Assembly (NCBI RefSeq): GCF_039538765.1
Contig: NZ_BAABCJ010000001.1
Coordinates: 310,001 to 374,000 of the forward strand
Length of the DNA stretch: 64,000 bases
DNA from: Zhihengliuella alba
Lineage (GTDB): Bacteria; Actinomycetota; Actinomycetes; Actinomycetales; Micrococcaceae
Direction: 5' to 3'
This document shows, one piece after another, positions 38,368-47,270 of this stretch (its first letter is position 1; each line of letters begins with the position of its first letter). Position numbers and translations under genes: made by a program. A model generated the notes under the pieces. The model ran no database searches and was not told the DNA's origin. It saw only the letters and a list, made by a program, of their open reading frames with translations.

Positions 38368-39381
38368 GTGACTACTCGTGTAGGCATCAACGGCTTTGGA
38401 CGCATCGGACGCAACTTCCTGCGTGCCGCTTTCGCAGCGGAGGCCAACTTCGAGATCGTGGCGGTCAACGACCTCGGCGACATCGAGACGCTCGCCAACC
38501 TGCTCAAGCTCGACTCGGTCCTCGGCCGCTTCCCCGGCGAGGTCGTCGTCGAGGGCGACAGCCTCAAGATCGCCGGCAAGACCATCAAGGTCCTCTCCGA
38601 ACGCGAGCCGTCCGATCTCCCGTGGGGCGACCTGGGCGTGGACATCGTCGTCGAGTCCACCGGATTCTTCACCAAGGCCGAGGGCGCCAAGAAGCACATC
38701 GCGGGCGGCGCGAAGAAGGTCATCATCTCCGCACCGGCGACCGACGACGACATCACGATCGTCATGGGCGTCAACCAGGACAAGTACGACGCCGAGGCGC
38801 ACAGCATCATCTCCAACGCGTCCTGCACCACCAACTGCCTCGGCCCCGTGGCCAAGGTGCTGAACGACGAGTTCGGCATCGTCGAGGGCCTGATGACGAC
38901 GGTCCACGCCTACACGGCCGACCAGAACCTGCAGGACGGCCCGCACAAGGATCCGCGCCGTGCCCGTGCCGCAGCCCTGAACATGGTGCCGACGTCGACC
39001 GGTGCCGCCAAGGCGATCGGCCTGGTCCTGCCGGAGCTGAAGGGCAAGCTGGACGGCTTCGCCGTGCGCGTCCCGACCCCGACCGGCTCCCTGACCGACC
39101 TGACGGTCACGGTCTCCCGCGAGACCTCGGTCGAGGAGGTCAACGCAGCGTTCGCCAAGGCCGCCGAGTCCGGCTCGCTGCAGGGCTACCTGAAGTACAG
39201 CGAGGAGCCCATCGTCTCCTCCGACATCGTCACGGACCCGCACTCCGCGATCTTCGACGCCCCGCTGACCAAGGTCATCGGCAACACCGTCAAGGTCCTG
39301 GCCTGGTACGACAACGAGTGGGGCTACTCGAACCGCCTCGTCGACCTGACCGAGTTCGTGGGCGGCAAGCTCGGTCGCTGA
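38368..39381 (+). CDS. gap: Glyceraldehyde-3-phosphate dehydrogenase, type I
   Basis: A 337-residue enzyme that oxidises glyceraldehyde 3-phosphate with NAD. The nucleotide fold begins MTTRVGINGFGRIGRNFLRA. The active-site box is ASCTTNC with catalytic Cys153, and the partner His lies in TTVHAYTADQN. WYDNEWGYSNRLVDL closes the protein. The GTG at 38368 has the conserved N-terminus and follows CAAGGAG. The leader is about 140 bases from the predicted promoter. pgk follows after 24 bp and has its own promoter-like element. Confidence 0.97.
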   Translation: MTTRVGINGFGRIGRNFLRAAFAAEANFEIVAVNDLGDIETLANLLKLDSVLGRFPGEVVVEGDSLKIAGKTIKVLSEREPSDLPWGDLGVDIVVESTGFFTKAEGAKKHIAGGAKKVIISAPATDDDITIVMGVNQDKYDAEAHSIISNASCTTNCLGPVAKVLNDEFGIVEGLMTTVHAYTADQNLQDGPHKDPRRARAAALNMVPTSTGAAKAIGLVLPELKGKLDGFAVRVPTPTGSLTDLTVTVSRETSVEEVNAAFAKAAESGSLQGYLKYSEEPIVSSDIVTDPHSAIFDAPLTKVIGNTVKVLAWYDNEWGYSNRLVDLTEFVGGKLGR

Positions 39382-39393
39382 GCAGCGATCGGA

Positions 39394-39399
39394 TAGCCT
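39394..39399 (+). promoter_or_regulatory. -10 element of pgk, probably leaderless
   Basis: TAGCCT, six bases, then the pgk ATG, all inside the 24-bp gap after gap. It allows pgk-tpiA-secG to be read separately from gap. The -35 is weak (TCGGTC at 39371-39376, 17 bp upstream). Confidence 0.45.
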
Positions 39400-39405
39400 G
39401 ACACC

Positions 39406-40635
39406 ATGACTTCTCACACTCTCAACGAGCTGATCGCTGATGGTGTCCGCGGGCGGCACGTTCTGGTCCGGAGCGACCTGAACGTGCCGCTCGACGGTTC
39501 CACCGTGACCGACGACGGCCGCATCCGCGCCTCCCTGCCCGTCCTCACGCAGCTGGTCGACGCCGGCGCGCGAGTCATCGTCATGGCCCACCTCGGTCGG
39601 CCGAAGGGGAGCGTGGACCCGAAGTACTCGATCGCCCCGGCGGCGGACCGCCTGCGCGAGCTCGCCGGCTTCCCGGTGCGGACCGCCACCGATGTGGTCG
39701 GCGAGGACGCGCGCGCCCAGGCGGGCGCGCTGGCCGACGGCGAGGCGCTGATCCTCGAGAACGTCCGCTTCGATCCTCGCGAGACCAGCAAGGACGAGGC
39801 CGAGCGGCAGGAGTTCGCCGGTGAGCTGAAGGCGCTGACCGGCGAGAACGGCGCGTACGTGAACGACGCCTTCGGCGCCGTCCACCGCAAGCACGCCTCC
39901 GTGTTCGACATCGCCGATCTGCTGCCCGCCTACCAGGGCGAGCTGGTGCGGACGGAGGTCGAGGTCCTGAAGACGCTGACCGAGGCGCCCAAACGGCCCT
40001 ACGTCGTCGTCCTCGGCGGCTCCAAGGTCTCCGACAAGCTCGCCGTGATCGAGAACCTGCTGGGCCGGGCGGACCACCTGCTCATCGGAGGCGGCATGGT
40101 GTTCACCTTCCTGAAGGCCCTCGGGCACCCGGTCGGCGGCAGCCTCCTCGAGGAGGACCAGCTGGACGTCGTCCGCGGCTACCTCGGGAAGGCGAAGGAG
40201 CTCGGCTGCGAGATCGTGCTGCCGACGGACATCGTGATGGCCAGCAAGTTCGGCGAGGACGCGGAGCACGAGGTGCTCGCGGCCGACGGGCTCGAGTCGG
40301 GACGCTTCGGCGCCACCGGGCTCGGCCTGGACATCGGCCCCGAGTCCGCCGAGCGCTTCGCCAGCTTCATCCGCAGCGCCAACACGGTCTTCTGGAACGG
40401 GCCGATGGGCGTGTTCGAGATCGAGGCCTTCGCCGGCGGAACCCGCACGGTGGCCCAGGCCCTCGCCGACTCGGAGGCGTTCAGCGTGGTCGGCGGCGGC
40501 GATTCGGCCTCGGCCGTCCGCAGCCTCGGCTTCGACGAGGACGACTTCGGCCACATCTCCACCGGTGGCGGCGCCAGCCTCGAGTACCTCGAGGGCAAAG
40601 AACTGCCGGGCCTGACGGCCCTGGAAGGACAGTGA
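39406..40635 (+). CDS. pgk: Phosphoglycerate kinase
   Basis: A 409-residue glycolytic kinase that makes ATP from 1,3-bisphosphoglycerate. Family landmarks are HVLVRSDLNVPLDG, MAHLGRPKGSVDPKYSIAP, YVNDAFGAVHRKHAS, PYVVVLGGSKVSDKLAVIEN, FWNGPMGVFEIEAFAGGT and the Gly-rich VVGGGDSASAV near the C-terminus. All substrate and nucleotide residues appear intact. The TGA overlaps the tpiA ATG (TGATG). Confidence 0.97.
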   Translation: MTSHTLNELIADGVRGRHVLVRSDLNVPLDGSTVTDDGRIRASLPVLTQLVDAGARVIVMAHLGRPKGSVDPKYSIAPAADRLRELAGFPVRTATDVVGEDARAQAGALADGEALILENVRFDPRETSKDEAERQEFAGELKALTGENGAYVNDAFGAVHRKHASVFDIADLLPAYQGELVRTEVEVLKTLTEAPKRPYVVVLGGSKVSDKLAVIENLLGRADHLLIGGGMVFTFLKALGHPVGGSLLEEDQLDVVRGYLGKAKELGCEIVLPTDIVMASKFGEDAEHEVLAADGLESGRFGATGLGLDIGPESAERFASFIRSANTVFWNGPMGVFEIEAFAGGTRTVAQALADSEAFSVVGGGDSASAVRSLGFDEDDFGHISTGGGASLEYLEGKELPGLTALEGQ

Positions 40636-41450
40636 TGACTGTCAGCACCAACGGCAAGTACGTCCGCCGTCCGCTCATCGCGGGCAACTGGAAGATGAAC
40701 ATGGACCATGTCCAGGGCATCACGCTCCTCCAGAAGCTCGCCTGGACGCTGGACGACAACAAGCACGACTACGAGCGGGTCGAGGTAGCGGTCTTCCCGC
40801 CCTTCACGGACATCCGCGGCGTGCAGACGCTGATCGCCGGCGACGATCTGGAGATCGTCTACGGCGGCCAGGACCTGTCGCCGAACGACTCCGGCGCATA
40901 CACCGGCGACATCTCCGGCCAGTTCCTCGACCGGCTGGGCTGCACCTACGTGCTCGTCGGGCACTCGGAGCGCCGCACGGTGCACCAGGAGTCGGACGAG
41001 CTGCTGCGCAGCAAGGTCGACGCCGCCTACCGTCACGGTCTGGTCCCGGTGCTCTGCGTCGGCGAGGGCCTCGAGGTCCGTCAGGCCGGCACGCACGTCG
41101 AGCACACGCTCGAGCAGCTGCGCGCCGACCTCGACGGGCTGGACGCGGAGAAGGCCGCCGAGCTCGTCGTCGCCTACGAGCCCGTCTGGGCCATCGGCAC
41201 CGGCGAGGTCGCAGGCCCGGAGGACGCGCAGGAGATGTGCGCCGCCCTCCGCGCCGAGATCGAGAAGCTGTACGACGCCGACACGGCGTCCAAGGTCCGG
41301 CTGCTCTACGGCGGCTCGGTCAAGGCGGCGAATGCCGCGTCGATCCTCCGCGAACGCGACGTCGACGGGGTGCTCGTCGGCGGTGCCAGCCTGGACGCCG
41401 GTGAATTTGCTAACATTGTCCGGTTCGAACATCACCTCGTGACCGACTAG
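40635..41450 (+). CDS. tpiA: Triosephosphate isomerase
   Basis: A 271-residue TIM-barrel enzyme that interconverts DHAP and glyceraldehyde 3-phosphate. RRPLIAGNWKMNMDHVQG holds the catalytic Lys, VLVGHSERRTVHQ the catalytic His, and VAYEPVWAIGTG the catalytic Glu; LLYGGSVKAANA and GVLVGGASLD bind phosphate. It starts at ATG 40635 overlapping the pgk stop, with GGAAGGA 4-5 bases upstream. A GTG at 40632 is the alternative. It is slightly longer than average owing to an N-terminal extension of about 12 residues. Confidence 0.97.
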   Translation: MTVSTNGKYVRRPLIAGNWKMNMDHVQGITLLQKLAWTLDDNKHDYERVEVAVFPPFTDIRGVQTLIAGDDLEIVYGGQDLSPNDSGAYTGDISGQFLDRLGCTYVLVGHSERRTVHQESDELLRSKVDAAYRHGLVPVLCVGEGLEVRQAGTHVEHTLEQLRADLDGLDAEKAAELVVAYEPVWAIGTGEVAGPEDAQEMCAALRAEIEKLYDADTASKVRLLYGGSVKAANAASILRERDVDGVLVGGASLDAGEFANIVRFEHHLVTD

Positions 41451-41480
41451 GCGCGACGCGACCACTACCGAAAGGCCGAT

Positions 41481-41732
41481 GTGGACGTCCTCAAGATCAT
41501 CCTGCAGGTCCTGCTCGGGCTCACCAGCCTCCTGCTCATCCTGCTCGTGCTCCTGCACAAGGGTCGCGGCGGCGGCATGTCCGACATGTTCGGCGGTGGC
41601 ATGACGAGCAACCTGAACTCGTCCGGCGTCGCCGAGCGGAACCTGAACCGGCTCACGGTCGGCATGGGTCTGGCCTGGGGCGGGATCGTTATCGCGCTCG
41701 GCCTGATCATGCGCTTCAGCGCCGAGTCCTGA
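41481..41732 (+). CDS. secG: Preprotein translocase subunit SecG
   Basis: An 83-residue membrane protein of the SecYEG channel. Two hydrophobic spans, ILQVLLGLTSLLLILLVLLH and LTVGMGLAWGGIVIALGLIM, are joined by the cytoplasmic Gly-rich loop KGRGGGMSDMFGGGMTSNLN characteristic of SecG. The GTG at 41481 follows AAAGG. The gap-pgk-tpiA-secG order is the usual actinobacterial one. It ends in front of a strong bidirectional terminator. Confidence 0.95.
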   Translation: MDVLKIILQVLLGLTSLLLILLVLLHKGRGGGMSDMFGGGMTSNLNSSGVAERNLNRLTVGMGLAWGGIVIALGLIMRFSAES

Positions 41733-41764
41733 CCGCTCCGTCCCGCTCGACGGGACGCGAGGCC

Positions 41765-41819
41765 CAGACACCGGAAGGCCGGCCCCCGCGCCATGCGGGG
41801 GCCGGCCTTCCGGTGTCTG
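41765..41819. terminator. Bidirectional terminator between secG and opcA
   Basis: A perfect 25-bp inverted repeat (41765-41789 with 41795-41819) around a 5-base loop, exactly between two convergent genes. No long T run on either side. It should stop transcription from both directions. Confidence 0.9.
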
Positions 41820-41826
41820 CGGCGCC

Positions 41827-42768
41827 TCAGCGCTCGCTGGTGGTGACGCTCTGCAGATTCGTGCGGGGGAGTCCCTGCCGGACCACCTCGCCGAACACCT
41901 CGTCCGGATCCAGGCGGCGCAGCTCCTCCGCCAGGCAGTCGGAGAGCGGCCGGCGCGGCATGGAGATCCGCTGGACCTGCTGGTCCTGCTGGTACAGCTC
42001 CGCCACGTGGCCGTGCGGGCGGGTGAGCACCACGTCGCCGTCGACCCGCGAGAGCCGGACGCTGCGGACCCCCGTGCCGGAGGTCGTCGAGCCGATGGTG
42101 ACGGGAACACCGAGCGCCAGCGTCAGCCAGGCGGCGAGCAGGTCCGTGCTGGGCGAGTCCTTGGCGCCCTTGACCGTCACGTCCGTGACGGAGGCCGGGT
42201 CCACCTGGTCCAGCACGGAGGCGAGCTGGGCACGCCAGAGGGTGAGCCGCGTCCAGGCCAGATCGGTGTCGCCGGCCCGGTAGGTGCGGGCGATCCTGAA
42301 CAGGGCCTCGCGCGGGTCCGGGGCCGCCTGCGAGTCGGTGATGCGCCGGTGCGCGAGCCGCCCGATGGGCGTCTCGCCTGCGTTCTCGGGCATGGTGTGG
42401 GGCCACCAGGCGACGATCGGGGCGTCCGGCAGGAGCAGCCCCGAGATCAGGGACTCGTCCGGCTCCGCCAGGGCGCCGTGCGTCGTCAGGACGATCACCT
42501 CGGAGGCGCCCGCGTCCCCGCCGACGCGGATCTGGGCGTCGAGCCGCGTCGGCTCGTCGCCCGAGCCCTCGACGACGACGATGATGCGGCAGGGGTGCTC
42601 GCGCGAGGCGAGATTCGCCGCCGCGATGGCATCCTCCTCGTGTCCGTGCTGGGTGATGACGACGAGCGTCAGGACCCGGGAGAGGGCGACGACGCCGCCC
42701 GTCTCGCGCAGCTTCTGGATCTTCTTGGCCACGAGCGAGGTCGTGGTCTCCGGCAGGTCGACGATCAT
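41827..42768 (-). CDS. opcA: OpcA, glucose-6-phosphate dehydrogenase assembly protein
   Basis: A 313-residue protein needed for assembly or full activity of glucose-6-phosphate dehydrogenase in cyanobacteria and actinobacteria. It begins MIVDLPETTTSLVAKKIQKL. It contains TLVVITQHGHEEDAIAAANL, HPCRIIVVVEG, LPDAPIVAWWP and LARGxTDLAWTRLTLWR-type sequence (GDTDLAWTRLTLWR). Its ATG overlaps the zwf stop by 4 bases (ATGA), so the two are co-translated. In related genomes pgl follows; here the terminator follows immediately. Confidence 0.95.
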   Translation of the reverse strand: MIVDLPETTTSLVAKKIQKLRETGGVVALSRVLTLVVITQHGHEEDAIAAANLASREHPCRIIVVVEGSGDEPTRLDAQIRVGGDAGASEVIVLTTHGALAEPDESLISGLLLPDAPIVAWWPHTMPENAGETPIGRLAHRRITDSQAAPDPREALFRIARTYRAGDTDLAWTRLTLWRAQLASVLDQVDPASVTDVTVKGAKDSPSTDLLAAWLTLALGVPVTIGSTTSGTGVRSVRLSRVDGDVVLTRPHGHVAELYQQDQQVQRISMPRRPLSDCLAEELRRLDPDEVFGEVVRQGLPRTNLQSVTTSER

Positions 42769-44300
42769 GGGCGCCTCCAGCTCCTTCCATCGCGTGCCAA
42801 CAGTTCGTCGGCGCCGGCGGGGCCCCAGCTGCCCGGCGCGTACGGTTCGGGCTGCTCGTCGAGCGACGCCCAGTACTCCTCGAACGGGTCGAGGATCTTC
42901 CAGGACAGCTCGACCTCCTCGTGCCGGGGGAACAGCGGCGGCTCGCCGAGGAGCACGTCGAGGATGAGCCGCTCGTAGGCCTCCGGGCTGGACTCCGTGA
43001 AGGAGTGGCCGTACCCGAAGTCCATGGTCACGTCTCGGACCTCCATCTGGGTTCCGGGGACCTTGGAGCCGAAGCGGATCGTCGCGCCCTCGTCGGGCTG
43101 GACGCGGATGACGACGGCGTTCTGCCCGAAGTCGGCCTCGGTGTTGTCCCGGAAGAGCAGATTGGGCGCGCGCTTGAAGACCACCGCGATCTCGGTGACG
43201 CGGCGGCCGAGACGCTTCCCGGCCCGGAGGTAGAACGGGACGCCGGCCCACCGGCGCGTGTTGATGTCGAGCCGCAACGCGGCGTACGTCTCCGTCTTCG
43301 AGGCGGGGTTGAAGCCCTCCTCGTCGAGGAACCCGACCACCTCCTCGCCGCCCTGCAGGCCACTGGTGTACTGGCCCCGGGCGGACGCCGTGGAGAGGTC
43401 CTCCGGCAGCCGCACGGCGGCCAGGACCTTCTCCTTCTCCGTGCGCAGATGCGCGGCGTCGAAGCTGATCGGCTCCTCCATCGCCGTCAGGGCCAGGAGC
43501 TGGAGCAGGTGGTTCTGGATGACGTCGCGGGCCGCACCGACGCCGTCGTAGTAGCTCGCGCGGCCGCCGATGCCGATGTCCTCGGCCATGGTGATCTGCA
43601 CGTGGTCCACGTGGTTGGCGTTCCAGATCGGCTCGAAGAGCTGGTTGGCGAACCGGAGCGCCAGCAGGTTCTGGACCGTCTCCTTGCCCAGGTAGTGGTC
43701 GATCCGGAAGACGGCGTCCGGCGGGAAGACGTTCTCGACGATCGCATTGAGCTCGCGGGCGGACTGGAGGTCGTGCCCGAAGGGCTTCTCGATCACCACG
43801 CGGCGCCAGGCCTTCTCCTCCTCGGCGGTCGCCAGGCCGTGGCGGGAGAGCTGCTCGCACACCTGCTCGAACGAGTTCGGCGGGATGGAGAGGTAGAACG
43901 CGTGGTTGCCGCGGGTCCCGCGGCTCCGCTCGAGCTCGTCGAGCGTCTCGCCCAGCTGGATGAAGGCGTCGTCGTCGTCGAACCCGCCGGTGACGAAGCG
44001 GAAGCCGCCCGCGAGCTGCTGCCAGACCGTCTCGTCGAACTCGGTCCGGGCGTTCGCCTGGACCCAGCCGCGGACCTCCGCGACGAACTCCTCGTCGCTC
44101 CAGGGGCGCCGGCCGAAGCCGACGACGGCGAACGACGGCGGGAGCAGGCCGCGGTTGGCGAGGTCGTAGACGGCGGGCAGGAGCTTCTTGCGGGCGAGGT
44201 CGCCCGTGACGCCGAAGAACACCAGCGCGGACGGACTCGCGATCCGGCTGAGCCGGCGGTCGCGGCGGTCCCGCAGGGGATTGGGACTGGAGTGTGGCAT
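42765..44300 (-). CDS. zwf: Glucose-6-phosphate 1-dehydrogenase
   Basis: A 511-residue enzyme that oxidises glucose 6-phosphate with NADP as the entry to the pentose phosphate pathway. The dinucleotide fold is ALVFFGVTGDLARKKLLPAV. The substrate and catalytic motif RIDHYLGKETVQNLLALRFA (about 200) is intact. KPFGHDLQSARELN and RWAGVPFYLRAGKRL also match the family. A possible in-frame later start exists, but the ATG at 44300 follows AGGAAAG. It is coupled to opcA by a 4-base overlap. Confidence 0.97.
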   Translation of the reverse strand: MPHSSPNPLRDRRDRRLSRIASPSALVFFGVTGDLARKKLLPAVYDLANRGLLPPSFAVVGFGRRPWSDEEFVAEVRGWVQANARTEFDETVWQQLAGGFRFVTGGFDDDDAFIQLGETLDELERSRGTRGNHAFYLSIPPNSFEQVCEQLSRHGLATAEEEKAWRRVVIEKPFGHDLQSARELNAIVENVFPPDAVFRIDHYLGKETVQNLLALRFANQLFEPIWNANHVDHVQITMAEDIGIGGRASYYDGVGAARDVIQNHLLQLLALTAMEEPISFDAAHLRTEKEKVLAAVRLPEDLSTASARGQYTSGLQGGEEVVGFLDEEGFNPASKTETYAALRLDINTRRWAGVPFYLRAGKRLGRRVTEIAVVFKRAPNLLFRDNTEADFGQNAVVIRVQPDEGATIRFGSKVPGTQMEVRDVTMDFGYGHSFTESSPEAYERLILDVLLGEPPLFPRHEEVELSWKILDPFEEYWASLDEQPEPYAPGSWGPAGADELLARDGRSWRRP

Positions 44301-44411
44301 GGAGTGCTTTCCTGTAGGGGGCCCGAGGGAAGGCCCCGTTCAATCCGTGGACGGAAGCGGAAGGGCGGTCGCGCAGCGGCCGCGGGGGAGTACGGGGTGG
44401 GCGTGCGGGCT

Positions 44412-44455
44412 GGGCCGGCCGGCGGCGTCGGGTCCACGACGCCGCCGACCGGCCC
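44412..44455 (-). terminator. Terminator between pgi and zwf
   Basis: An 11-bp G/C stem (44420-44430 with 44437-44447, loop GGTCCA) extended, after one mismatch, by 7 more pairs (44412-44418 with 44449-44455). It lies about 40 bases after the pgi stop on the minus strand and splits the sugar phosphate cluster into tkt-tal-pgi and zwf-opcA. Confidence 0.75.
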
Positions 44456-44491
44456 TCCGGCCCGAGCCGCCGGACGGTCAGGTCGGCGCCG

Positions 44492-46123
44492 TCAGGCGGA
44501 CAGCGAGGCGACCGCGTCGCGGAGCTGCTGCAACGCCGTCGTGCGGTCGGCGAGGTGCAGGCGCAGGACCGGGCGGCCCTGTTCCGCGAGCACCGCGGCG
44601 TCGCCGGCGGCCTGGGCCTCGATGAGCTGGCCGAAGGAGAACGGCCGGTCCGGGATCTCGAGATCCCGCTCCGAGGCCGCAGTGACCTGCAGGAACACGC
44701 CGACGGCGGGACCGCCCTTGTGGAACTGGCCCGTCGAGTGCAGGAACCGCGGCCCCCAGCCGAACGTCACCGGGCGGCCGGCCGCCGCGGCCAGCTCGCC
44801 GCGCACGCGCGAGAGGTCGGGGATCCCGACCCGGTCCAGGTACGCCTGGACGCTCAGATAGCCGTCCGCCGGGAGATCCGCCAGGAGCCGTCGCAGGGCA
44901 CCGGGCAGGTCCTCCACGCCGTCGAGCAGCCCGGCCGTGCCGCGCAGTTCGACGCCGCCGTCGACCAGGTCCGCCGGAGCGGGCTCCGGCCGCTCGTCCA
45001 ACAGGCCACGCGCCGCCTTCTTCGCCGCCTCGACGTCCGGCTGGTCGAAGGGGTTGATCCCCAGCAGCCGGCCGGCGACCACGGTAGCGACTTCCCAGAC
45101 GATCAGCTGACTGCCCAGCGAGCCCGCCACACGGACCTCGGGTGCGTCCGTCCCGGCGTCGGCGCCGGTCTCGACGTCGGCGTCGGGCGAGCCGAGCCGC
45201 ACCACCAGCACGTCCTGCGCGCCGGACGACAGTTCCGGTGCGCCCGGCTCGACGACGACGGGCAGCAGCCCCGTCCCGTTCTTGCCGGTCGACTCGGCGA
45301 TCAGCTGCTCGGCCCAGTCGGCGAAGCCCACGATGCCGGAGCCCTCGTCGACGAAGACGATCTTGTCGCGCAGGGGACGGGTGCCGCCGAGGGCGGCGCC
45401 GAGGACCAGTCCGGCGTTGTCCGGGTCGTCCTCCCGCAGGAACTCGGCGGCCTCCTCGGCCTCGTCGAGGAGAGCCGCGATGTCCACACCGGCGAGCCCC
45501 GAGGGGACGAGCCCGAACGCGGTCAGCGCCGAGTACCGGCCGCCGACGTTCGGGTCGGCGTTGAAGACGGCCCGGTAGCCGGCCGCGCGGGCCGACTCGT
45601 CCATGGGCGATCCCGGGTCGGTGACGACGACGATGCGGCTCGCGGCGTCGAGTCCGGCGCGGGTGAACGCGCCCTCGAAGACCCGGCGCTGCGAGTCCGT
45701 CTCGACCGTCGAGCCGGACTTCGAGGAGACGACGAGGACGGACTCCTCGAGCCGGTCGGCCAGGGCGGCCGAGACCATCTCGGGGTCCGTGCTGTCCAGG
45801 ACCACGAGCTCGACGCCGGCCGTCGCCGTGATGACCTCCGGGGCGAGCGAGGAACCGCCCATCCCGGCCAGCACCACGCGGGTGACGCCCTCGGAGCGCA
45901 GTTCGTCGCGCAGGGCGACGACGGGGTCGACGAGCTCGCGGGAGGCGGCGAAGAGGTCCACCCACCCGAGCCGGATCGAGGCCTCGGATTCCGCGTCCGG
46001 CCCCCAGAGGGTCGCGTCATGGTCGAACAGCCTCGAGGCGACCCGATCGGCGACGAGCTGCTCGACGTGCGCGGAGACGGCCTCGCGGGCCGCCCCGGTG
46101 GCGAGGAGATCGAAGGAGCTCAT
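44492..46123 (-). CDS. pgi: Glucose-6-phosphate isomerase
   Basis: A 543-residue isomerase linking glycolysis with the pentose phosphate branch. SIS-type sugar isomerase motifs are VVLAGMGGSSLAPEVI (about 75-95), VVSSKSGSTVETDSQRRVFE, NVGGRYSALTAFGLVPSGLA and the C-terminal FHKGGPAVGVFLQV. The divergent actinobacterial form has MGGSSLAPE where E. coli has GIGGSxLGP. The ATG at 46123 starts 2 bases after the tal stop, so tal and pgi are co-translated. Confidence 0.93.
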   Translation of the reverse strand: MSSFDLLATGAAREAVSAHVEQLVADRVASRLFDHDATLWGPDAESEASIRLGWVDLFAASRELVDPVVALRDELRSEGVTRVVLAGMGGSSLAPEVITATAGVELVVLDSTDPEMVSAALADRLEESVLVVSSKSGSTVETDSQRRVFEGAFTRAGLDAASRIVVVTDPGSPMDESARAAGYRAVFNADPNVGGRYSALTAFGLVPSGLAGVDIAALLDEAEEAAEFLREDDPDNAGLVLGAALGGTRPLRDKIVFVDEGSGIVGFADWAEQLIAESTGKNGTGLLPVVVEPGAPELSSGAQDVLVVRLGSPDADVETGADAGTDAPEVRVAGSLGSQLIVWEVATVVAGRLLGINPFDQPDVEAAKKAARGLLDERPEPAPADLVDGGVELRGTAGLLDGVEDLPGALRRLLADLPADGYLSVQAYLDRVGIPDLSRVRGELAAAAGRPVTFGWGPRFLHSTGQFHKGGPAVGVFLQVTAASERDLEIPDRPFSFGQLIEAQAAGDAAVLAEQGRPVLRLHLADRTTALQQLRDAVASLSA

Positions 46124-46125
46124 GC

Positions 46126-47238
46126 CTACCGCGCTTCCTCGAGGGCGATGCGCACGTCCTCGAGCAGCTCGGCCCAGGCGTCCTCGAACTTCGAGACGCC
46201 CTCCCGCTCGAGCAGCGCCACGACGTCGTTGTAGCTCACGCCGAGTGCGGCGAGCTGGTCGAGGACCTCGTTCGCCTCGGTGTACGTCCCGGTGACGGTG
46301 TCGCCGGTGACGTCGGCGTGGTCGGCCGTGGCGTCGAGGGTCTTCTCCGGCATGGTGTTCACCACGCCCTCGGCCACGAGGCCGGTGACGTAGAGCGTGT
46401 CGGGGAGGTTCGGGTCCTTGACACCGGTCGAGGCCCACAGCGGGCGCTGGCGGTTGGCTCCGGCGGCCTCGAGCGAGCCCCAGCGCTCCGTGGAGAACAG
46501 CTCCTCGTAGACCTGGTACGCCAGACGGGCGTTGGCCAGCCCGGCGCGGCCCTTGAGCGCCGCGGCCTCCTCGGTGCCGATCGCCTCGAGGCGCTTGTCC
46601 ACCTCGGAGTCCACGCGGGACACGAAGAAGGACGCCACGGAGTGGATGCGGCTCAGGTCGTGCCCGTTCTCGCGGGCCTGCTCCAGGCCCTCCATGAACG
46701 CGTTCACGACGGCGCGGTAGCGGTCCAGGGCGAAGATCAGGGTCACGTTGACGCTGATGCCCTCGGCCAGGGTCGCCGTGATGGCCTCCAGGCCCTCCAC
46801 GGTCGCCGGGATCTTGATCATGACGTTGTCGCGGCCGACCTTGTCGTGGAGGCGCTTGGCCTCCTCGGCGGTCGCGGCGGTGTCGGCGGCCATGCGCGGG
46901 TCGACCTCGAGGGAGACCCGGCCGTCGTAGCCGTTCGACTCGGCGTACACCCCGGAGAAGAGGTCGCACGCGGCGGCGACGTCCGCCGTGGTGATCTCGA
47001 AGACGGCGGCCTCGACGTCGGCGCCGGCGGCGGCCAGCTCCTTGACCTGCTCCGCGTAGGCGGCGTCCCCGTTCTTCACGGCGGCGGCGAAGATCGAGGG
47101 GTTGGTGGTCACGCCGACCACGTTCTTCTCCTCGATCAGGGCCTTCAGCGAGCCGTTGTTCAGCCGGTCGCGGGACAGGTCGTCGAGCCAGAGGGAGACG
47201 CCGGCCTTGGAGAGGGCGGCGGTGTTCGGGTTGCTCAT
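46126..47238 (-). CDS. tal: Transaldolase
   Basis: A 370-residue pentose phosphate enzyme. VGVTTNPSIFAAAV is the substrate loop, RVSLEVDPRMAADT the central strand, and NVMIKIPATVEGLEAI contains the Schiff-base Lys (K142). RPLWASTGVKDPNLPDTLYV is also conserved. The length fits the long actinobacterial transaldolase type (about 370 residues). Start: the ATG at 47238 after AAGGAT. It lies between tkt and pgi. Confidence 0.96.
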   Translation of the reverse strand: MSNPNTAALSKAGVSLWLDDLSRDRLNNGSLKALIEEKNVVGVTTNPSIFAAAVKNGDAAYAEQVKELAAAGADVEAAVFEITTADVAAACDLFSGVYAESNGYDGRVSLEVDPRMAADTAATAEEAKRLHDKVGRDNVMIKIPATVEGLEAITATLAEGISVNVTLIFALDRYRAVVNAFMEGLEQARENGHDLSRIHSVASFFVSRVDSEVDKRLEAIGTEEAAALKGRAGLANARLAYQVYEELFSTERWGSLEAAGANRQRPLWASTGVKDPNLPDTLYVTGLVAEGVVNTMPEKTLDATADHADVTGDTVTGTYTEANEVLDQLAALGVSYNDVVALLEREGVSKFEDAWAELLEDVRIALEEAR

Positions 47239-47270
47239 GGGTGAATCCTTAATCTGCTTCGCGGGACGGA

